A stretch of DNA of 63,861 nucleotides from DATBFG01 sp036558645 (GCA_036558645.1 DATBFG010000110.1:1-63861); one strand, 5' to 3'. Shown: positions 51,709 through 60,476, numbered from the stretch's first letter. Notes: generated by a model not told the origin, from the letters alone. Program-made: numbers and translations.

Positions 51709-52995
51709 GTGTTCGTGGCAACACTACAGAATGTCCGTCCTCTACCAAAGGTCGCCGTGGGCCGACACCTCTGTTCTGAGTCCATTCACCTGGAGAATTA
51801 CCGGGCTTGGGTCGGGGATAACCTCGTAGACGAGATACAGGAACTAAGCCGGGATCTTCGTGGGTTGCGTGTGTGCAATGTGAATGCAACCGCGACGGGA
51901 GGTGGTGTCGCCGAACTGCTGAGCCGCATGATTCCGATTCACCTCGCTCTTGGCCTGAACGTTGACTGGCGCCTCATTTACGGGGACAAAGAATTCTTCA
52001 CCATCACGAAGAGTTTCCATAACGCGCTGCAGGGGGAAAATCTCACACTCACACCAGAAATGTCGGACATTTATCTGGAGCATAACCGTGCCAGTGCCGA
52101 CCTACTGCCGGATGACTACGACGTCTTCATCGTGCACGATCCACAGCCTGCCGCGCTACGACACTTCAAGAAGCGCACGGCCTCTTCGAAGTGGATCTGG
52201 CGATGTCATATCGATAGCTCCGAGCCGAATTCCGAGGTTTGGCAGTTCCTGCGGCCATATATCGAGGATTACGACGCGGCCGTATTCACGATGGAGGCAT
52301 TTCGGCCGTCGGACTTGAACATGGCCAGGATTGCATTTATTCCCCCTGCTATCGATCCGGTGTCGACCAAGAATATGGAACTCCCGGATAGCGTTTGTCA
52401 GCGGGCGGTCGCAGAAATGGGGGTTGACCTTCATCGTCCGGTGCTGGCTCAGATCTCTCGCTTTGATCCATGGAAGGACCCGCTGGGCGTTATTCGTGCC
52501 TATCGAATTGTGAAAAAAAACATTCCGCAGGTTCAACTTGCCATGATCGGGGCCATGGCCGGTGACGACCCTCAGGGCTGGGAAATACTCGACAAGATCA
52601 ATTCTGAGGCAACGGACGACCCAGACCTGTTCGTGTTCACCAACCTCACTGGTGTGGGAAATATGGAAGTAAATGCATTTCAGCGCTCAGCGAACGTGGT
52701 ACTCCAAAAATCCATTCGAGAAGGGTTCGGATTGGTTGTTGCAGAGGCGTTCTGGAAGGGAAAACCCGTAGTGGCTGGTCACGCGGGTGGCATCCCGATG
52801 CAATATCCGAAGGGGTATGAACAGTATCTTGTGGGAAGCGTGGAAGAGTGCGCCGAAAAAGTCCTGTTCTTATTGAATCATCCAAAAGAAGCAGAGGAGT
52901 TCGGGAATGCCGGGAAGGAAAGAATTCGTGCGGAGTTTTTGGTTCCAAGACTTATTCGCGACGAACTTCGCCTCATCAGGGACGTCATTCGGTAG
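51709..52995 (+). CDS. GT4-family glycosyltransferase, TreT-like trehalose synthase
   Basis: A 428-residue GT-B protein. An N-terminal TreT-type block is seen (CNVNATATGGGVAELLSRMIPIHLALGLNVDWRL shows the family pattern), followed by VFIVHDPQPAALRHF, PAIDPVS, LAQISRFDPWKDPLGVIRAY and the sugar-nucleotide motif SIREGFGLVVAEAFWKGKPVVAGHAGGIP. TreT enzymes make trehalose from NDP-glucose and glucose. The GTG at 51709 is given; a GTG at 51715 is an alternative. No trehalase or other trehalose gene is near, so the product is inferred from sequence resemblance. Confidence 0.8.
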   Translation: MFVATLQNVRPLPKVAVGRHLCSESIHLENYRAWVGDNLVDEIQELSRDLRGLRVCNVNATATGGGVAELLSRMIPIHLALGLNVDWRLIYGDKEFFTITKSFHNALQGENLTLTPEMSDIYLEHNRASADLLPDDYDVFIVHDPQPAALRHFKKRTASSKWIWRCHIDSSEPNSEVWQFLRPYIEDYDAAVFTMEAFRPSDLNMARIAFIPPAIDPVSTKNMELPDSVCQRAVAEMGVDLHRPVLAQISRFDPWKDPLGVIRAYRIVKKNIPQVQLAMIGAMAGDDPQGWEILDKINSEATDDPDLFVFTNLTGVGNMEVNAFQRSANVVLQKSIREGFGLVVAEAFWKGKPVVAGHAGGIPMQYPKGYEQYLVGSVEECAEKVLFLLNHPKEAEEFGNAGKERIRAEFLVPRLIRDELRLIRDVIR

Positions 52996-53015
52996 TAGAC
53001 CGGAAGCTCTTCTCT

Positions 53016-53168
53016 CTATCCCTGACGCTTGAAGTATTGAACCGCGCGTTCGCGTGCTTCAGCGGCCTTGCGCGTCGCAAATGTGCCCAGGTTACGACGC
53101 CTCCCGGTTTTCGGGTTTCTCTTGCGTGAATACAAACGAAACCGGCCCGACGACAGTTTGCGAATCAT
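53016..53168 (-). CDS. Small basic protein (about 50 aa)
   Basis: A 50-residue frame starts at ATG 53168 with GGAG 8 nt upstream and ends in TAG. It reads MIRKLSSGRFRLYSRKRNPK at the start, continues with TGRRRNLGTFATRKAAEARE and ends RAVQYFKRQG. It is strongly basic and resembles short integrase-type Arm/AP2-like beta-sheet DNA-binding peptides and a family of small bacterial proteins of the same pattern. It is convergent with the TreT-like gene and is divergent from the Gly-zipper gene. Function unknown; the ribosome site and clean codon pattern support it as real. Confidence 0.7.
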   Translation of the reverse strand: MIRKLSSGRFRLYSRKRNPKTGRRRNLGTFATRKAAEARERAVQYFKRQG

Positions 53169-53339
53169 GAATCACACTCCCTAACGAAATCCATCGTCTT
53201 GGATGCAGCGTCGCAACGTCGCGAAGGTAAATGCAGCTCTGGAAGTGCAGCAATCGCCACTGCGGTATCGGGTAATCGATGTATGGCGAGAGATGGCTTG
53301 TCGGCCCACAATGAAATGAGTTCGCGAGGTGAGAAACGC

Positions 53340-54146
53340 ATGCAAGCTGTGACTGGAATATTTCTGTCGCAGGACCAAGCAAAGAAGGCAGTTGATCGAC
53401 TACGTTCGTCGGGTCTATCAAACGATGCGGTTACGCTGCTCACTCCTGGGAAGAGATCGGAACAGGAATTGAAGACCGTTCCGGTGGATACGACCGAACA
53501 GCCGGGAATGGGAAAAGCAATTGGGGCAGTCATCGGCGGGGCTGCGGGGTTATCCAGTGCCGCAGTGGCAGCCATTATTCCGGGAGTCGGCCTGGTAACA
53601 GCCGTCGGGCTTTTGGGCGCAGCCGTTCTGACTGCAGCTGGAGCGGGCGTGGGAGCCGCCGCGGGAAAATCTCTGGAGAATTCCATGTCTCATGGATTGC
53701 CGGAGGACGAGATTTTCGTCTACGAAGATGCGCTCCGCAAAGGGCGAAGCGTCGTTGTGGCATTGGTGGAAGACGAATCGAAAGCAGCCGACTGTCGAAA
53801 ATTGCTAAAAGAGGAAGGGGCCGAAGCGGTGGACGCCGCTCGCAATGAATGGTGGATCGGCTTGCGCAGCGCAGAGCAGGAACACTACTTGAAGTCAGGT
53901 CCAGGTCCGCGAATCCCACGAAACTTCGATGAGGCGGAGAGATATTACCGCATGGGTTTTGAAGCGGCGTTACACGCCAGGGCACGCTGTAAGGAGTTCG
54001 ATCAAGTATCCCAAGAGATGGCAAACAGGGTCGAGGAGCTGGAACAACAAAACCCAGGCGTCGAGCTTGCCGAATCCTTCACACGGGGGTATCAGCGGGG
54101 TCGCGAGTATTACCAGCATCTATGTGATCAATCAAAGGCTGCTTAA
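53340..54146 (+). CDS. General-stress-type protein with Gly/Ala zipper
   Basis: From ATG 53340 (GAGGTGAG upstream) the protein has 268 residues. An N-terminal YflT/general-stress-like half (AVTGIFLSQDQAKKAVDRLRSSGL) is followed by a long Gly/Ala-rich hydrophobic zipper (AIGAVIGGAAGLSSAAVAAI ... GAAVLTAAGAGVGAAAG), then a second half of the same fold (DEIFVYEDALRKGRSVVVAL). The C-terminal 90 residues are charged and helical. A membrane-associated stress role is inferred. It is followed by the DUF6496-type gene 12 nt downstream on the same strand and the pair is probably cotranscribed. Confidence 0.75.
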   Translation: MQAVTGIFLSQDQAKKAVDRLRSSGLSNDAVTLLTPGKRSEQELKTVPVDTTEQPGMGKAIGAVIGGAAGLSSAAVAAIIPGVGLVTAVGLLGAAVLTAAGAGVGAAAGKSLENSMSHGLPEDEIFVYEDALRKGRSVVVALVEDESKAADCRKLLKEEGAEAVDAARNEWWIGLRSAEQEHYLKSGPGPRIPRNFDEAERYYRMGFEAALHARARCKEFDQVSQEMANRVEELEQQNPGVELAESFTRGYQRGREYYQHLCDQSKAA

Positions 54147-54158
54147 GGAGGAAATCGC

Positions 54159-54662
54159 ATGCCGGAAAAAGAGACGATTGAACGCGCCCAGGAAGATGCT
54201 CGCGAAGGGAAATCTCCTAGTACCCAAGCAGGAGAATTTGTCCGGGAAGAAATGCATCACATCAGGGAAGGAAAACATGGAGCCCGGTCTACGAAGCAGG
54301 CGATTGCGATTGGCCTCTCCAAGGCGCGACGGTCTGGAGTAAAGCTTCGAGCACCACGGAAAGGGAAAGCATCAACCGGTACGCGACGGCAAGCGAGCCG
54401 CGACCTCGCCAAAGGACGAAGCAGTCGTCGTAAGAAGCCCTCTGCCCGACGTTCGCGCGCAACGCTTCGTGCTCTCAAAAGAGAAGGCAGGACCGCAGCC
54501 TCGCGTGGATCCTTGGCACGACAGGCGCGGCGCACGGCTCGCACCCGAGGAAGAAATGCTCGTCATCGCTCTGCAATGAGAGCTGTCCGAACAAAGGGTT
54601 CGACGGGTCGTTCGCAAGCAGCACGCAAAGCAGCTCGAACGCGAGCGAGACGTCGGAGTTGA
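54159..54662 (+). CDS. Histone-like Lys/Arg-rich protein (DUF6496-type)
   Basis: A 167-residue extremely basic protein. The N-terminal part (VREEMHHIREGKHGARSTKQ AIAIGLSKARRSG) matches the DUF6496 pattern, and the rest consists of Arg/Ala/Ser/Thr/Lys repeats much like eukaryotic H1 tails or AlgR3-like proteins. It should bind DNA or RNA non-specifically. It has a good ribosome site (AAGGAGG) and follows the stress-type gene closely, which suggests expression under stress or in stationary phase; this is inference. Confidence 0.8.
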   Translation: MPEKETIERAQEDAREGKSPSTQAGEFVREEMHHIREGKHGARSTKQAIAIGLSKARRSGVKLRAPRKGKASTGTRRQASRDLAKGRSSRRKKPSARRSRATLRALKREGRTAASRGSLARQARRTARTRGRNARHRSAMRAVRTKGSTGRSQAARKAARTRARRRS

Positions 54663-54885
54663 GCCCTCTCGCATTGACCGCATACCGTCCCCCTGCAGCA
54701 GGACAGTACGCGAGTTAACAACCACACAATTTGCATTGCAGTTCCGAACCCTTCGTACGTCGTGGTAAGATAAATGCGATCCGCAAGGCGCGCTTGCCAG
54801 AAGACACGTGCGTGCCGACGCAATACCGCGTTAAGTTCCAGGCGAACATTTCGGTCTAACAAGCTGAATACATAAGTTTTATGTG

Positions 54886-54969
54886 CGGAAGTGGTGGAAC
54901 TGGCAGACACACCATCTTGAGGGGGTGGCGCCGAAAGGCGTGGGGGTTCAAATCCCCCCTTCCGCACCA
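54886..54969 (+). tRNA. tRNA-Leu (GAG)
   Basis: An 84-nt gene with a 7-bp acceptor stem GCGGAAG/CTTCCGC, an encoded ACCA end, a class II long variable arm (GCGCCGAAAGGCGT region) and a T-arm with GGTTCAAATCC. The anticodon stem CCATC/GGTGG encloses the loop TTGAGGG, giving anticodon GAG, read as leucine CUC/CUU codons. It lies about 64 nt before secG. Confidence 0.96.
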
Positions 54970-55032
54970 TCTAGATCTTAGGAAGGTTCATCAGCTCTGA
55001 CGAAAGACACCCGCTGATATTAGAAACAGAAC

Positions 55033-55380
55033 ATGATCATTACACTGGTTACGATTGTTCACGTTATCGTTTGCTTCTTCATTATTGTCGTAGTGCTGCT
55101 GCAAAGCGGAAAAAGCGGCGACATAGCGGCTGCTTTTGGTGGCATGGGTAGCCAAACAGCTTTTGGACCACGTGGGGCAGCGAGTGCGCTCTCAAAAGCC
55201 ACAACCTGGTCGGCGGTCTTGTTCATGGTGACCTCTATTACGCTTTCGATTTTCGCGTCGAGGCATACTGGACCGAAGTCGATACTTCAAGGAATGCCGA
55301 ACCAAACCACATCGAAGCCGGCGGCGCCCAGTCAATCCACCCCCGCTACACCGACAAGTCCTGCACCACAGCAGAAGTAA
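55033..55380 (+). CDS. secG: Preprotein translocase subunit SecG
   Basis: A 115-residue membrane protein with two hydrophobic segments (IITLVTIVHVIVCFFIIVVVLL and ATTWSAVLFMVTSITLSIFA). Between them lies the conserved LLQSGKSGDIAAAFGGMGSQTAFGPRG cytoplasmic loop. It assists SecYE in protein export. The C-terminal tail is Pro/Thr/Ser-rich and longer than in E. coli. A terminator follows. Confidence 0.95.
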   Translation: MIITLVTIVHVIVCFFIIVVVLLQSGKSGDIAAAFGGMGSQTAFGPRGAASALSKATTWSAVLFMVTSITLSIFASRHTGPKSILQGMPNQTTSKPAAPSQSTPATPTSPAPQQK

Positions 55381-55398
55381 GACATCGATTTCTCACCT

Positions 55399-55430
55399 AG
55401 AGCTCCCCGTCCGTGGGAGCTCTTGGTTTA
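55399..55430 (+). terminator. Terminator after secG
   Basis: A perfect 9-bp stem AGAGCTCCC/GGGAGCTCT (55399-55407 with 55415-55423) is followed by TGGTTTA. Confidence 0.75.
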
Positions 55431-55473
55431 AGTACCTTTTATAATTGGGTAGCTTGGGGATTACTGACAAGTC

Positions 55474-56109
55474 ATGATCCACGAAATCTTTCCCGTCGGA
55501 CCACTCCAATGCAATTGCTCCGTCATTGGTGACGAGGGAACTCGTGAAGCGATTGTCATCGACCCTGGTGATGAAATCGAAGAAGTGCTGGCGATCCTTC
55601 ACAAGAACAATCTGAGCGTAAAGCAGATTGTGATCACGCATGCCCACATCGATCATGTAGGTGGGGCGATGAAACTACGAGCGGCAACCGGCGCGCCGAT
55701 TCTACTGAACCAGAACGACTACGAACTTCTTAAGATCCTCGATGAACAGGCGAACTGGGTTGGGATGGCATCTCCTGGGAAAGTTGAAATTGATCAGAGT
55801 ATCGGTCAGGCGGATACAGTTACGGCGGGGACGCTGAACGCCAGCGTGCTACATACTCCAGGTCACACCGAAGGTAGTATTTGCCTCTATTTTCCCAGTG
55901 AGAACAAGCTGATCGCCGGCGATACGTTATTTGCGGGAAGCATCGGGCGCACCGACCTGCCCGGAGGATCGATGCGAAAGATCCTGAATTCTCTGCATGA
56001 AAAGCTGATGGCCTTACCCGACGACACCATCGTTGTTCCCGGCCATGGTCCGCTCACCACGATAGGCGAAGAGCGCGAGAATAATCCCTTCATTATTGCG
56101 AATCGTTAG
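55474..56109 (+). CDS. Metallo-beta-lactamase-fold hydrolase (glyoxalase II-like)
   Basis: A 211-residue MBL-fold protein with the zinc motif THAHIDHVGG (HxHxDH) at about residue 53, the second metal ligand His in HTPGHTEGSICLY, the bridging Asp in AGDTLFAGSIGRTDL and the last His in VPGHGPLTTIG. These are the ligands of hydroxyacylglutathione hydrolase-like enzymes, and length fits the short, YcbL-type group. It hydrolyses thioesters or related substrates; the natural substrate is not visible in the sequence. Its last codons overlap the end of the convergent enoyl-CoA hydratase. Confidence 0.9.
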   Translation: MIHEIFPVGPLQCNCSVIGDEGTREAIVIDPGDEIEEVLAILHKNNLSVKQIVITHAHIDHVGGAMKLRAATGAPILLNQNDYELLKILDEQANWVGMASPGKVEIDQSIGQADTVTAGTLNASVLHTPGHTEGSICLYFPSENKLIAGDTLFAGSIGRTDLPGGSMRKILNSLHEKLMALPDDTIVVPGHGPLTTIGEERENNPFIIANR

Positions 56110-56864
56110 CGAGCTCCCGCTTTTAAACGGCGCGCGAGGCTACCCAAGACTTTCTGCGTCTCTTCCGACCACCATTTCGCGATTACGTCTTCCAGTTCAG
56201 AGGATAAGTCTTTCTCGAAGATTGCAACCATATCTGAGCGAGCTTCGCGCCGCGTTGTCAGCATCGCAACTGGAGGAAGCGATGATCCTTCCTTGCACCA
56301 TTCCACAGCGCGGCTGATGACTTGCTCTGCCGGCGTAATCTCGTCGACCAAGCCGCACACCAGCGCTTGCTCTGGTGATACTAATGAACCGCGAGCGGCC
56401 ATCTGATCAGCCACTCGAGGTCCTACGAGGCGACGTAGTCCAGCCAGGAGGACGGGGGGCAGAGGTATTCCTACCTGCACCTCGTTCAACCCCAGCTTCC
56501 ACTTCCCTTCCGCCACAACTCTCCAATCGCAGAAGAGTGAGATGACTGTGCCTCCTGCTGGGGCATGACCAGTAATCGCGGCAACAATGGGAATACTGGA
56601 ACACGCAATCGCACGCATCATGGCATAGAGTTCGCGCCATGCCTCGGCGATACCGGATTGTCCGAGCGTTAGCAGATGGGGAACATCGAGACCACCGGAA
56701 AACATGCCCGGCGACCCGGAGATGACAAGACCACGAACGCCAGCGGTGGGAGCCGCGTCTATCGCACTCCGAAGGCCTTGCATCAACTCCGCCGAGAGAG
56801 CGTTTGCTGGCGGACGATTCAGGCGAAGCTCGCGGATTGCGCCGTGCTCGATGCTCGTTATCAT
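56106..56864 (-). CDS. Enoyl-CoA hydratase/isomerase family protein
   Basis: From the ATG at 56864 the protein has 252 residues. The crotonase fold has oxyanion-hole residues in SGSPGMFSGGLD and GHAPAGGTVISLF, and the likely catalytic Glu is in LGLNEVQVGIPLP. It probably hydrates or isomerises a CoA thioester. The longer frame to 56900 overlaps the VOC gene. The ATG lies 4 nt after the VOC stop, so the two genes are a small operon. Substrate unknown. Confidence 0.88.
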   Translation of the reverse strand: MITSIEHGAIRELRLNRPPANALSAELMQGLRSAIDAAPTAGVRGLVISGSPGMFSGGLDVPHLLTLGQSGIAEAWRELYAMMRAIACSSIPIVAAITGHAPAGGTVISLFCDWRVVAEGKWKLGLNEVQVGIPLPPVLLAGLRRLVGPRVADQMAARGSLVSPEQALVCGLVDEITPAEQVISRAVEWCKEGSSLPPVAMLTTRREARSDMVAIFEKDLSSELEDVIAKWWSEETQKVLGSLARRLKAGAR

Positions 56865-56868
56865 GTCA

Positions 56869-57657
56869 CTAGGTCCGCGGCATCGGCTGGAACAGCGCAA
56901 ACACCGCGCCCTGTGGGTCTGCGATTACGGACATGCGTCCGACCTTCTCTACCGTCATGGGTTCGACAAACGTGTTGGCACCGAGCACCTTGGACTTTGC
57001 CGATGACTCGTCGCAACTGCCGACCTGGAAGTAAAGCAACCAGTGCGCTGGCATGCTCGGCTGGCGATGCTTGGCAGGCGGCATACCGCCGATGAAGTCC
57101 GCTCCATTCTTGATGTGCAGATATCCTGATTCATCGTGTTCTTCTTTGGTTATCTGCCACCCGAATAAGCCGGAATAGAAGTTCGCCGCGCCTGCGGGAT
57201 CCGGGCTGCTTAGATCGGCCCAGCACAATGCACCGTTTTCGCCAACCGTCTTGATTCCGGGCCCCGTTTTCGCCTGCCACACAGCAAATGCGGCGCCCGT
57301 TGGGTCTTGCAGAACTGCCATACGTCCCATCTCACCAACGTCGAATGCCGGGGCGCAGACTTTCCCACCCAACTCGCTGGCGCGTTTCGTGGCTGCATCA
57401 GCGCTTGCCACGGCCACGTAGAGCAGCCAGTTCGGAGGAATTCCCTGCGCGCGTTGCTCCTCGCGCATGGTGTAGCCTGCGGCAACATCGCGTCCCTGTA
57501 GTTGGAAGATGGAGTAGACACCTTCAGGCCCCATAGGGAAATCGTTTACTGTCCACCCGAAAAGGGTTGTGTAGAAGTTCTTGGCTGCGCTTTGATCACT
57601 GGTTGCCAGTTCAATCCAGCAGAAGGAACCAGGGGAGTGTTTTTCCACGATAGGCAT
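56869..57657 (-). CDS. Tandem VOC/glyoxalase-domain protein
   Basis: A 262-residue protein with two VOC (glyoxalase/bleomycin-resistance) repeats. The first starts SPGSFCWIELATSDQSAAKNFYTTLFGW and the second starts GALCWADLSSPDPAGAANFYSGLFGW. Each ends in a short VADPQGA or LQDPTGA strand (MAVLQDPTGAAFAVW, MSVIADPQGAVFALF). VOC proteins bind metals and act on thiol or peroxide substrates or sequester compounds. Length is that of the two-domain CFP-30/glyoxalase-like family. It is the upstream gene of a two-gene unit with the hydratase. Confidence 0.9.
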   Translation of the reverse strand: MPIVEKHSPGSFCWIELATSDQSAAKNFYTTLFGWTVNDFPMGPEGVYSIFQLQGRDVAAGYTMREEQRAQGIPPNWLLYVAVASADAATKRASELGGKVCAPAFDVGEMGRMAVLQDPTGAAFAVWQAKTGPGIKTVGENGALCWADLSSPDPAGAANFYSGLFGWQITKEEHDESGYLHIKNGADFIGGMPPAKHRQPSMPAHWLLYFQVGSCDESSAKSKVLGANTFVEPMTVEKVGRMSVIADPQGAVFALFQPMPRT

Positions 57658-57861
57658 AGAGCGAAAGTATAAATCCCTTTTGGGTTCGGCGGGGAACCCG
57701 GGGCAGATTTGATAAGCACATGACTCCTTAACGGCAGAGTAACGTGCACAGAAACGTGTTTTGGGTGTTATGGCTGAATCGAGCGAAGGTTATTTGCAGC
57801 AAGATTCATCTCTCTAAAAGCCCGAAGCAGCCCTGTCCCGACCTTCTGTTATCTTCTATTC

Positions 57862-58500
57862 ATGAGATCAGGGTTCGTCGGCGTCATCCTCTCTGCAGGC
57901 GAATCCTCGCGGATGGGTCAAGAGAAAGCACTTTTGGCGTGGCCGCCCGTGGTCACCAAAGGAGAAGCTACTCAGCAGCAAACGTTCCTTTCCGCCGCGA
58001 TAGGGGCGTTGTATCCGTTCTGCGACATGGTCCTTGTCGTTGTCGGCAAGAACGAGGAGAACCTGGCCAGAATTGTGCATGCGAACTCAGCCACCATGGT
58101 GAGAAACCCATCTCCAGAACGAGGACAATTCAGCTCTCTGCAGATTGGATTGCAGGAGGTTCTAAATCGCGGGCGAGACACCGCGATTATTACCCTAGTA
58201 GATCGTCCACCTGCTAGTGTGGCCACACTAGAACAATTGCTTGCCGTATTCAAAGCGCGTAGTCGCAAATGCTGGGCGGTGGTGCCGGAATATCAGGGCA
58301 AGCATGGGCATCCGATTATTGTGGCTCGAGAGCTGATCGAAGCCTTCTTGAAGGCAGCTGCCGGGGCGACTGCGCGCGACGTCGAACATCATCACGTGCA
58401 GCATATCGAATACGTGCAGATCGCAGATCCCTTTGTTACGATGAATCTGAACACTCCTGAGGACTATGCAGCACTAGTCTCGTCATCGTTTCACAAGTAA
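57862..58500 (+). CDS. MobA-like nucleotidyltransferase
   Basis: A 212-residue protein. It has the NTP-binding start VILSAGESSRMGQEKALLAW (GxxxRxGxxK-type), a base-recognition region ATMVRNPSPERGQFSSLQIG and the metal-binding Asp in LVDRPPAS. It resembles MocA-type molybdopterin cytidylyltransferases and other sugar-nucleotide transferases; the molybdenum link is not supported by a neighbour. It lies 361 nt before 58500 within a run of plus-strand genes and is followed after 23 nt by the HAD gene. Confidence 0.82.
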   Translation: MRSGFVGVILSAGESSRMGQEKALLAWPPVVTKGEATQQQTFLSAAIGALYPFCDMVLVVVGKNEENLARIVHANSATMVRNPSPERGQFSSLQIGLQEVLNRGRDTAIITLVDRPPASVATLEQLLAVFKARSRKCWAVVPEYQGKHGHPIIVARELIEAFLKAAAGATARDVEHHHVQHIEYVQIADPFVTMNLNTPEDYAALVSSSFHK

Positions 58501-58523
58501 ATCAGAGCACGCGGACAATAAGA

Positions 58524-59234
58524 TTGAGCGAAGAACTGTCTCACAAAGCCAATGAGTTTCTCGAAGAAGTTCTCCAACTAGAACCACGGCTCGCCGTTTT
58601 TGATTGTGACGGCACGCTGTGGGCGGGTGACGCGGGAGAGCGCTTCTTTGATTGGGAACTGCGCCAGGGTGTTGTGTCGGAAGACATAAAGCGCTGGGCG
58701 CGGCCCAGATATCTGGAGTACCAGGCCGGGCGCGTCAGTGAAGATGACATGTGCGGGGAAATGGTCACTATGCACCGCGGCTTGACGGAGGCTGAGGTGA
58801 TGGAGGCAGCCAAGCGGTTTTTCGACGAAAACTTCGCTTCGCAGATTTTTCCCGAGATGCGCGAGCTCGTTAAGAACCTGCAGCACTCGAGTTGCGAGGT
58901 TTGGGCCGTGTCGTCAACGAATGAATGGGTCATTCAAGCCGCCATGCAGTGGGTGGGGATTCCGGCAAATCGTACACTTGCCTCGTCTGTGGAGATCGAA
59001 AATGGCCGCGTAACCGATCGTCTGATCCGGGTACCGTCCGGCTTGGGAAAACCGAGAGCCATCCGCGAGGTCATTCGGCGCGAGCCGGACGCCGCATTTG
59101 GGAACTCTCGCTGGGACCAGGAGATGCTGAAGATCGCACGGCATGCTTTCGCGGTAAATCCAAATCCTGATCTAGAAGGAGTGGCCATCGATCGCGGTTG
59201 GAGGGTTTATTGGCCAGACTCCATACGAGTTTGA
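58524..59234 (+). CDS. HAD-superfamily phosphatase (SerB-like)
   Basis: A 236-residue protein with the HAD catalytic pair in VFDCDGTLWAGDAGERFF (DxDGT), motif II Ser in VSSTNEWV and motif III/IV region GLGKPRAIR and FGNSRWDQEM. In the last, the usual GDSxxD is GNSRWD. It is a phosphatase of small molecules; phosphoserine is plausible by resemblance. The start shown is a TTG (58524), the earliest in-frame codon, as no good in-frame ATG precedes the DxDGT motif. Confidence in the start is low. Confidence 0.82.
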   Translation: MSEELSHKANEFLEEVLQLEPRLAVFDCDGTLWAGDAGERFFDWELRQGVVSEDIKRWARPRYLEYQAGRVSEDDMCGEMVTMHRGLTEAEVMEAAKRFFDENFASQIFPEMRELVKNLQHSSCEVWAVSSTNEWVIQAAMQWVGIPANRTLASSVEIENGRVTDRLIRVPSGLGKPRAIREVIRREPDAAFGNSRWDQEMLKIARHAFAVNPNPDLEGVAIDRGWRVYWPDSIRV

Positions 59235-59278
59235 GAAGTCCTCGTCGCGTTTACTTTATTGCGTGCTGGAATCTGCTT

Positions 59279-59638
59279 CTATGCCTTGAGTCTTTTTAAG
59301 GCAGCCTGCAATGTATCGAACGCGAGATGGCTGGCATGTACCGAAGATTCTGGCAGGCCACCGATCGCCCGAACGAGCTCTTCCCGGGTTAATGCCCGTA
59401 TTTGCTTGACTGGCTTGCCCACGATCAACTCGGTGAGGAGTGATGCACAGGCAATAGCTGGCACACACCCCTTGGCAAGGAATCGGGCTTCGATGAGCTC
59501 ATCACCGCTAACCTTAATGCTCAACTTTAGGACGTCACCGCAGCCAGGATTTTCAAGCTGTACGGTGACATCGGCGTCTTTCACTTCCCCCGGATTTCTT
59601 GGATGTTCAAAGTGATCCAAGACTTGCGCAGAGAACAT
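59279..59638 (-). CDS. NifU-like iron-sulfur cluster scaffold
   Basis: From the ATG at 59638 the protein has 119 residues, beginning FSAQVLDHFEHPRNPGEV, the typical NifU/IscU N-terminal block. The cluster cysteines appear as ENPGCGDVLKL and AKGCVPAIACASLL; the third ligand position is not certain. A C-terminal extension is short. It assembles or carries Fe-S clusters for target proteins. The longer frame to 59728 overlaps the divergent BtuF-like gene, so I prefer the shorter start. Confidence 0.85.
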   Translation of the reverse strand: MFSAQVLDHFEHPRNPGEVKDADVTVQLENPGCGDVLKLSIKVSGDELIEARFLAKGCVPAIACASLLTELIVGKPVKQIRALTREELVRAIGGLPESSVHASHLAFDTLQAALKRLKA

Positions 59639-59666
59639 AGAATCATTGTAGCCAAAGCAGTAGTGC

Positions 59667-60476
59667 ATGAGTGAAACCGACCACACGCCACGACGAATCG
59701 TTTCCCTGCAGCCGAGCGCTACGGTCATCCTTCACGCTGTCGGCCGACTGGAGCGGGTGGTTGCATGCACAAGGTATTGCAGGGAGCTTTGTCCCGAGGT
59801 GGAGGGACGGGCCATCGTCCAAGATTCTTGGACAGCACAAACTGAGCAGATCGTCGCTCGTAATCCGGACCTCGTAATCGCCGCCGTGCCTTACCAGGAA
59901 AAGGCAGTTGCCGAGATTCTGAAATCTGGAGCGCGCTTCCTCGGTCTTGCTCCGAAGACGATGAAGGATGTCTATGCCGACATTGCCAGCATCGCTGGGC
60001 TAGTGGGTCGAAGCGCTGCCGGTGAAATGACCATCGCAAAGATGAAGGTTGAAATTGACGCAATCCGAGAGCAAGTCATGGACCGGCCACGAGTGCGAGT
60101 TTACTGCGAGGAATGGGGAAAACCGTTGATTGCGTCCCAGCCCTGGGTGGCAGAGTTGGTAAGCGCTGCAGGCGGAGAATTTGTCGGCTCGCCGGGATCC
60201 CACCAGATCGTAGACGCTATCGCGAAGGAAGATCCTGATGTCGTGATCGCCGCCTGGTGTGGTGCCGGTGATCGCGTGCCGCTGACAAGAGTGGTGGCGG
60301 AGCGTGGCTGGCAGAACATACGCGCAGTGCGAACAGAACGCGTGTACTGTATCCGCGATGACTACCTCAACACACCAGCTCCGACGCTTCTGCACGGATT
60401 GCATGCACTCGCGGGTGCGATTCATCCGGATCTTTTTCCACAAGTTCCTGGCCTAAAATGTATAAAGGATTTGTAA
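59667..60476 (+). CDS. BtuF-like periplasmic-type substrate-binding protein (no signal peptide seen)
   Basis: A 269-residue helical-backbone binding protein of the TroA/BtuF group (RIVSLQPSATVILHAVGRLERVV, IVARNPDLVIAAVP, ARFLGLAPKTM, WVAELVSAAGGEFVG, DPDVVIAAWCGAGD). Such proteins bind cobalamin or siderophore for an ABC importer. No signal peptide precedes the domain and no permease lies near, so it may be a cytoplasmic homologue or need a longer start than 59667. The frame begins opposite the NifU-like gene. Confidence 0.8.
   Translation: MSETDHTPRRIVSLQPSATVILHAVGRLERVVACTRYCRELCPEVEGRAIVQDSWTAQTEQIVARNPDLVIAAVPYQEKAVAEILKSGARFLGLAPKTMKDVYADIASIAGLVGRSAAGEMTIAKMKVEIDAIREQVMDRPRVRVYCEEWGKPLIASQPWVAELVSAAGGEFVGSPGSHQIVDAIAKEDPDVVIAAWCGAGDRVPLTRVVAERGWQNIRAVRTERVYCIRDDYLNTPAPTLLHGLHALAGAIHPDLFPQVPGLKCIKDL

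Noticed and set aside
54257..54970. Minus-strand frames across the histone-like gene and tRNA
   Set aside because: They are arginine-rich shadows of the Lys/Arg-rich gene, and one runs through the tRNA.
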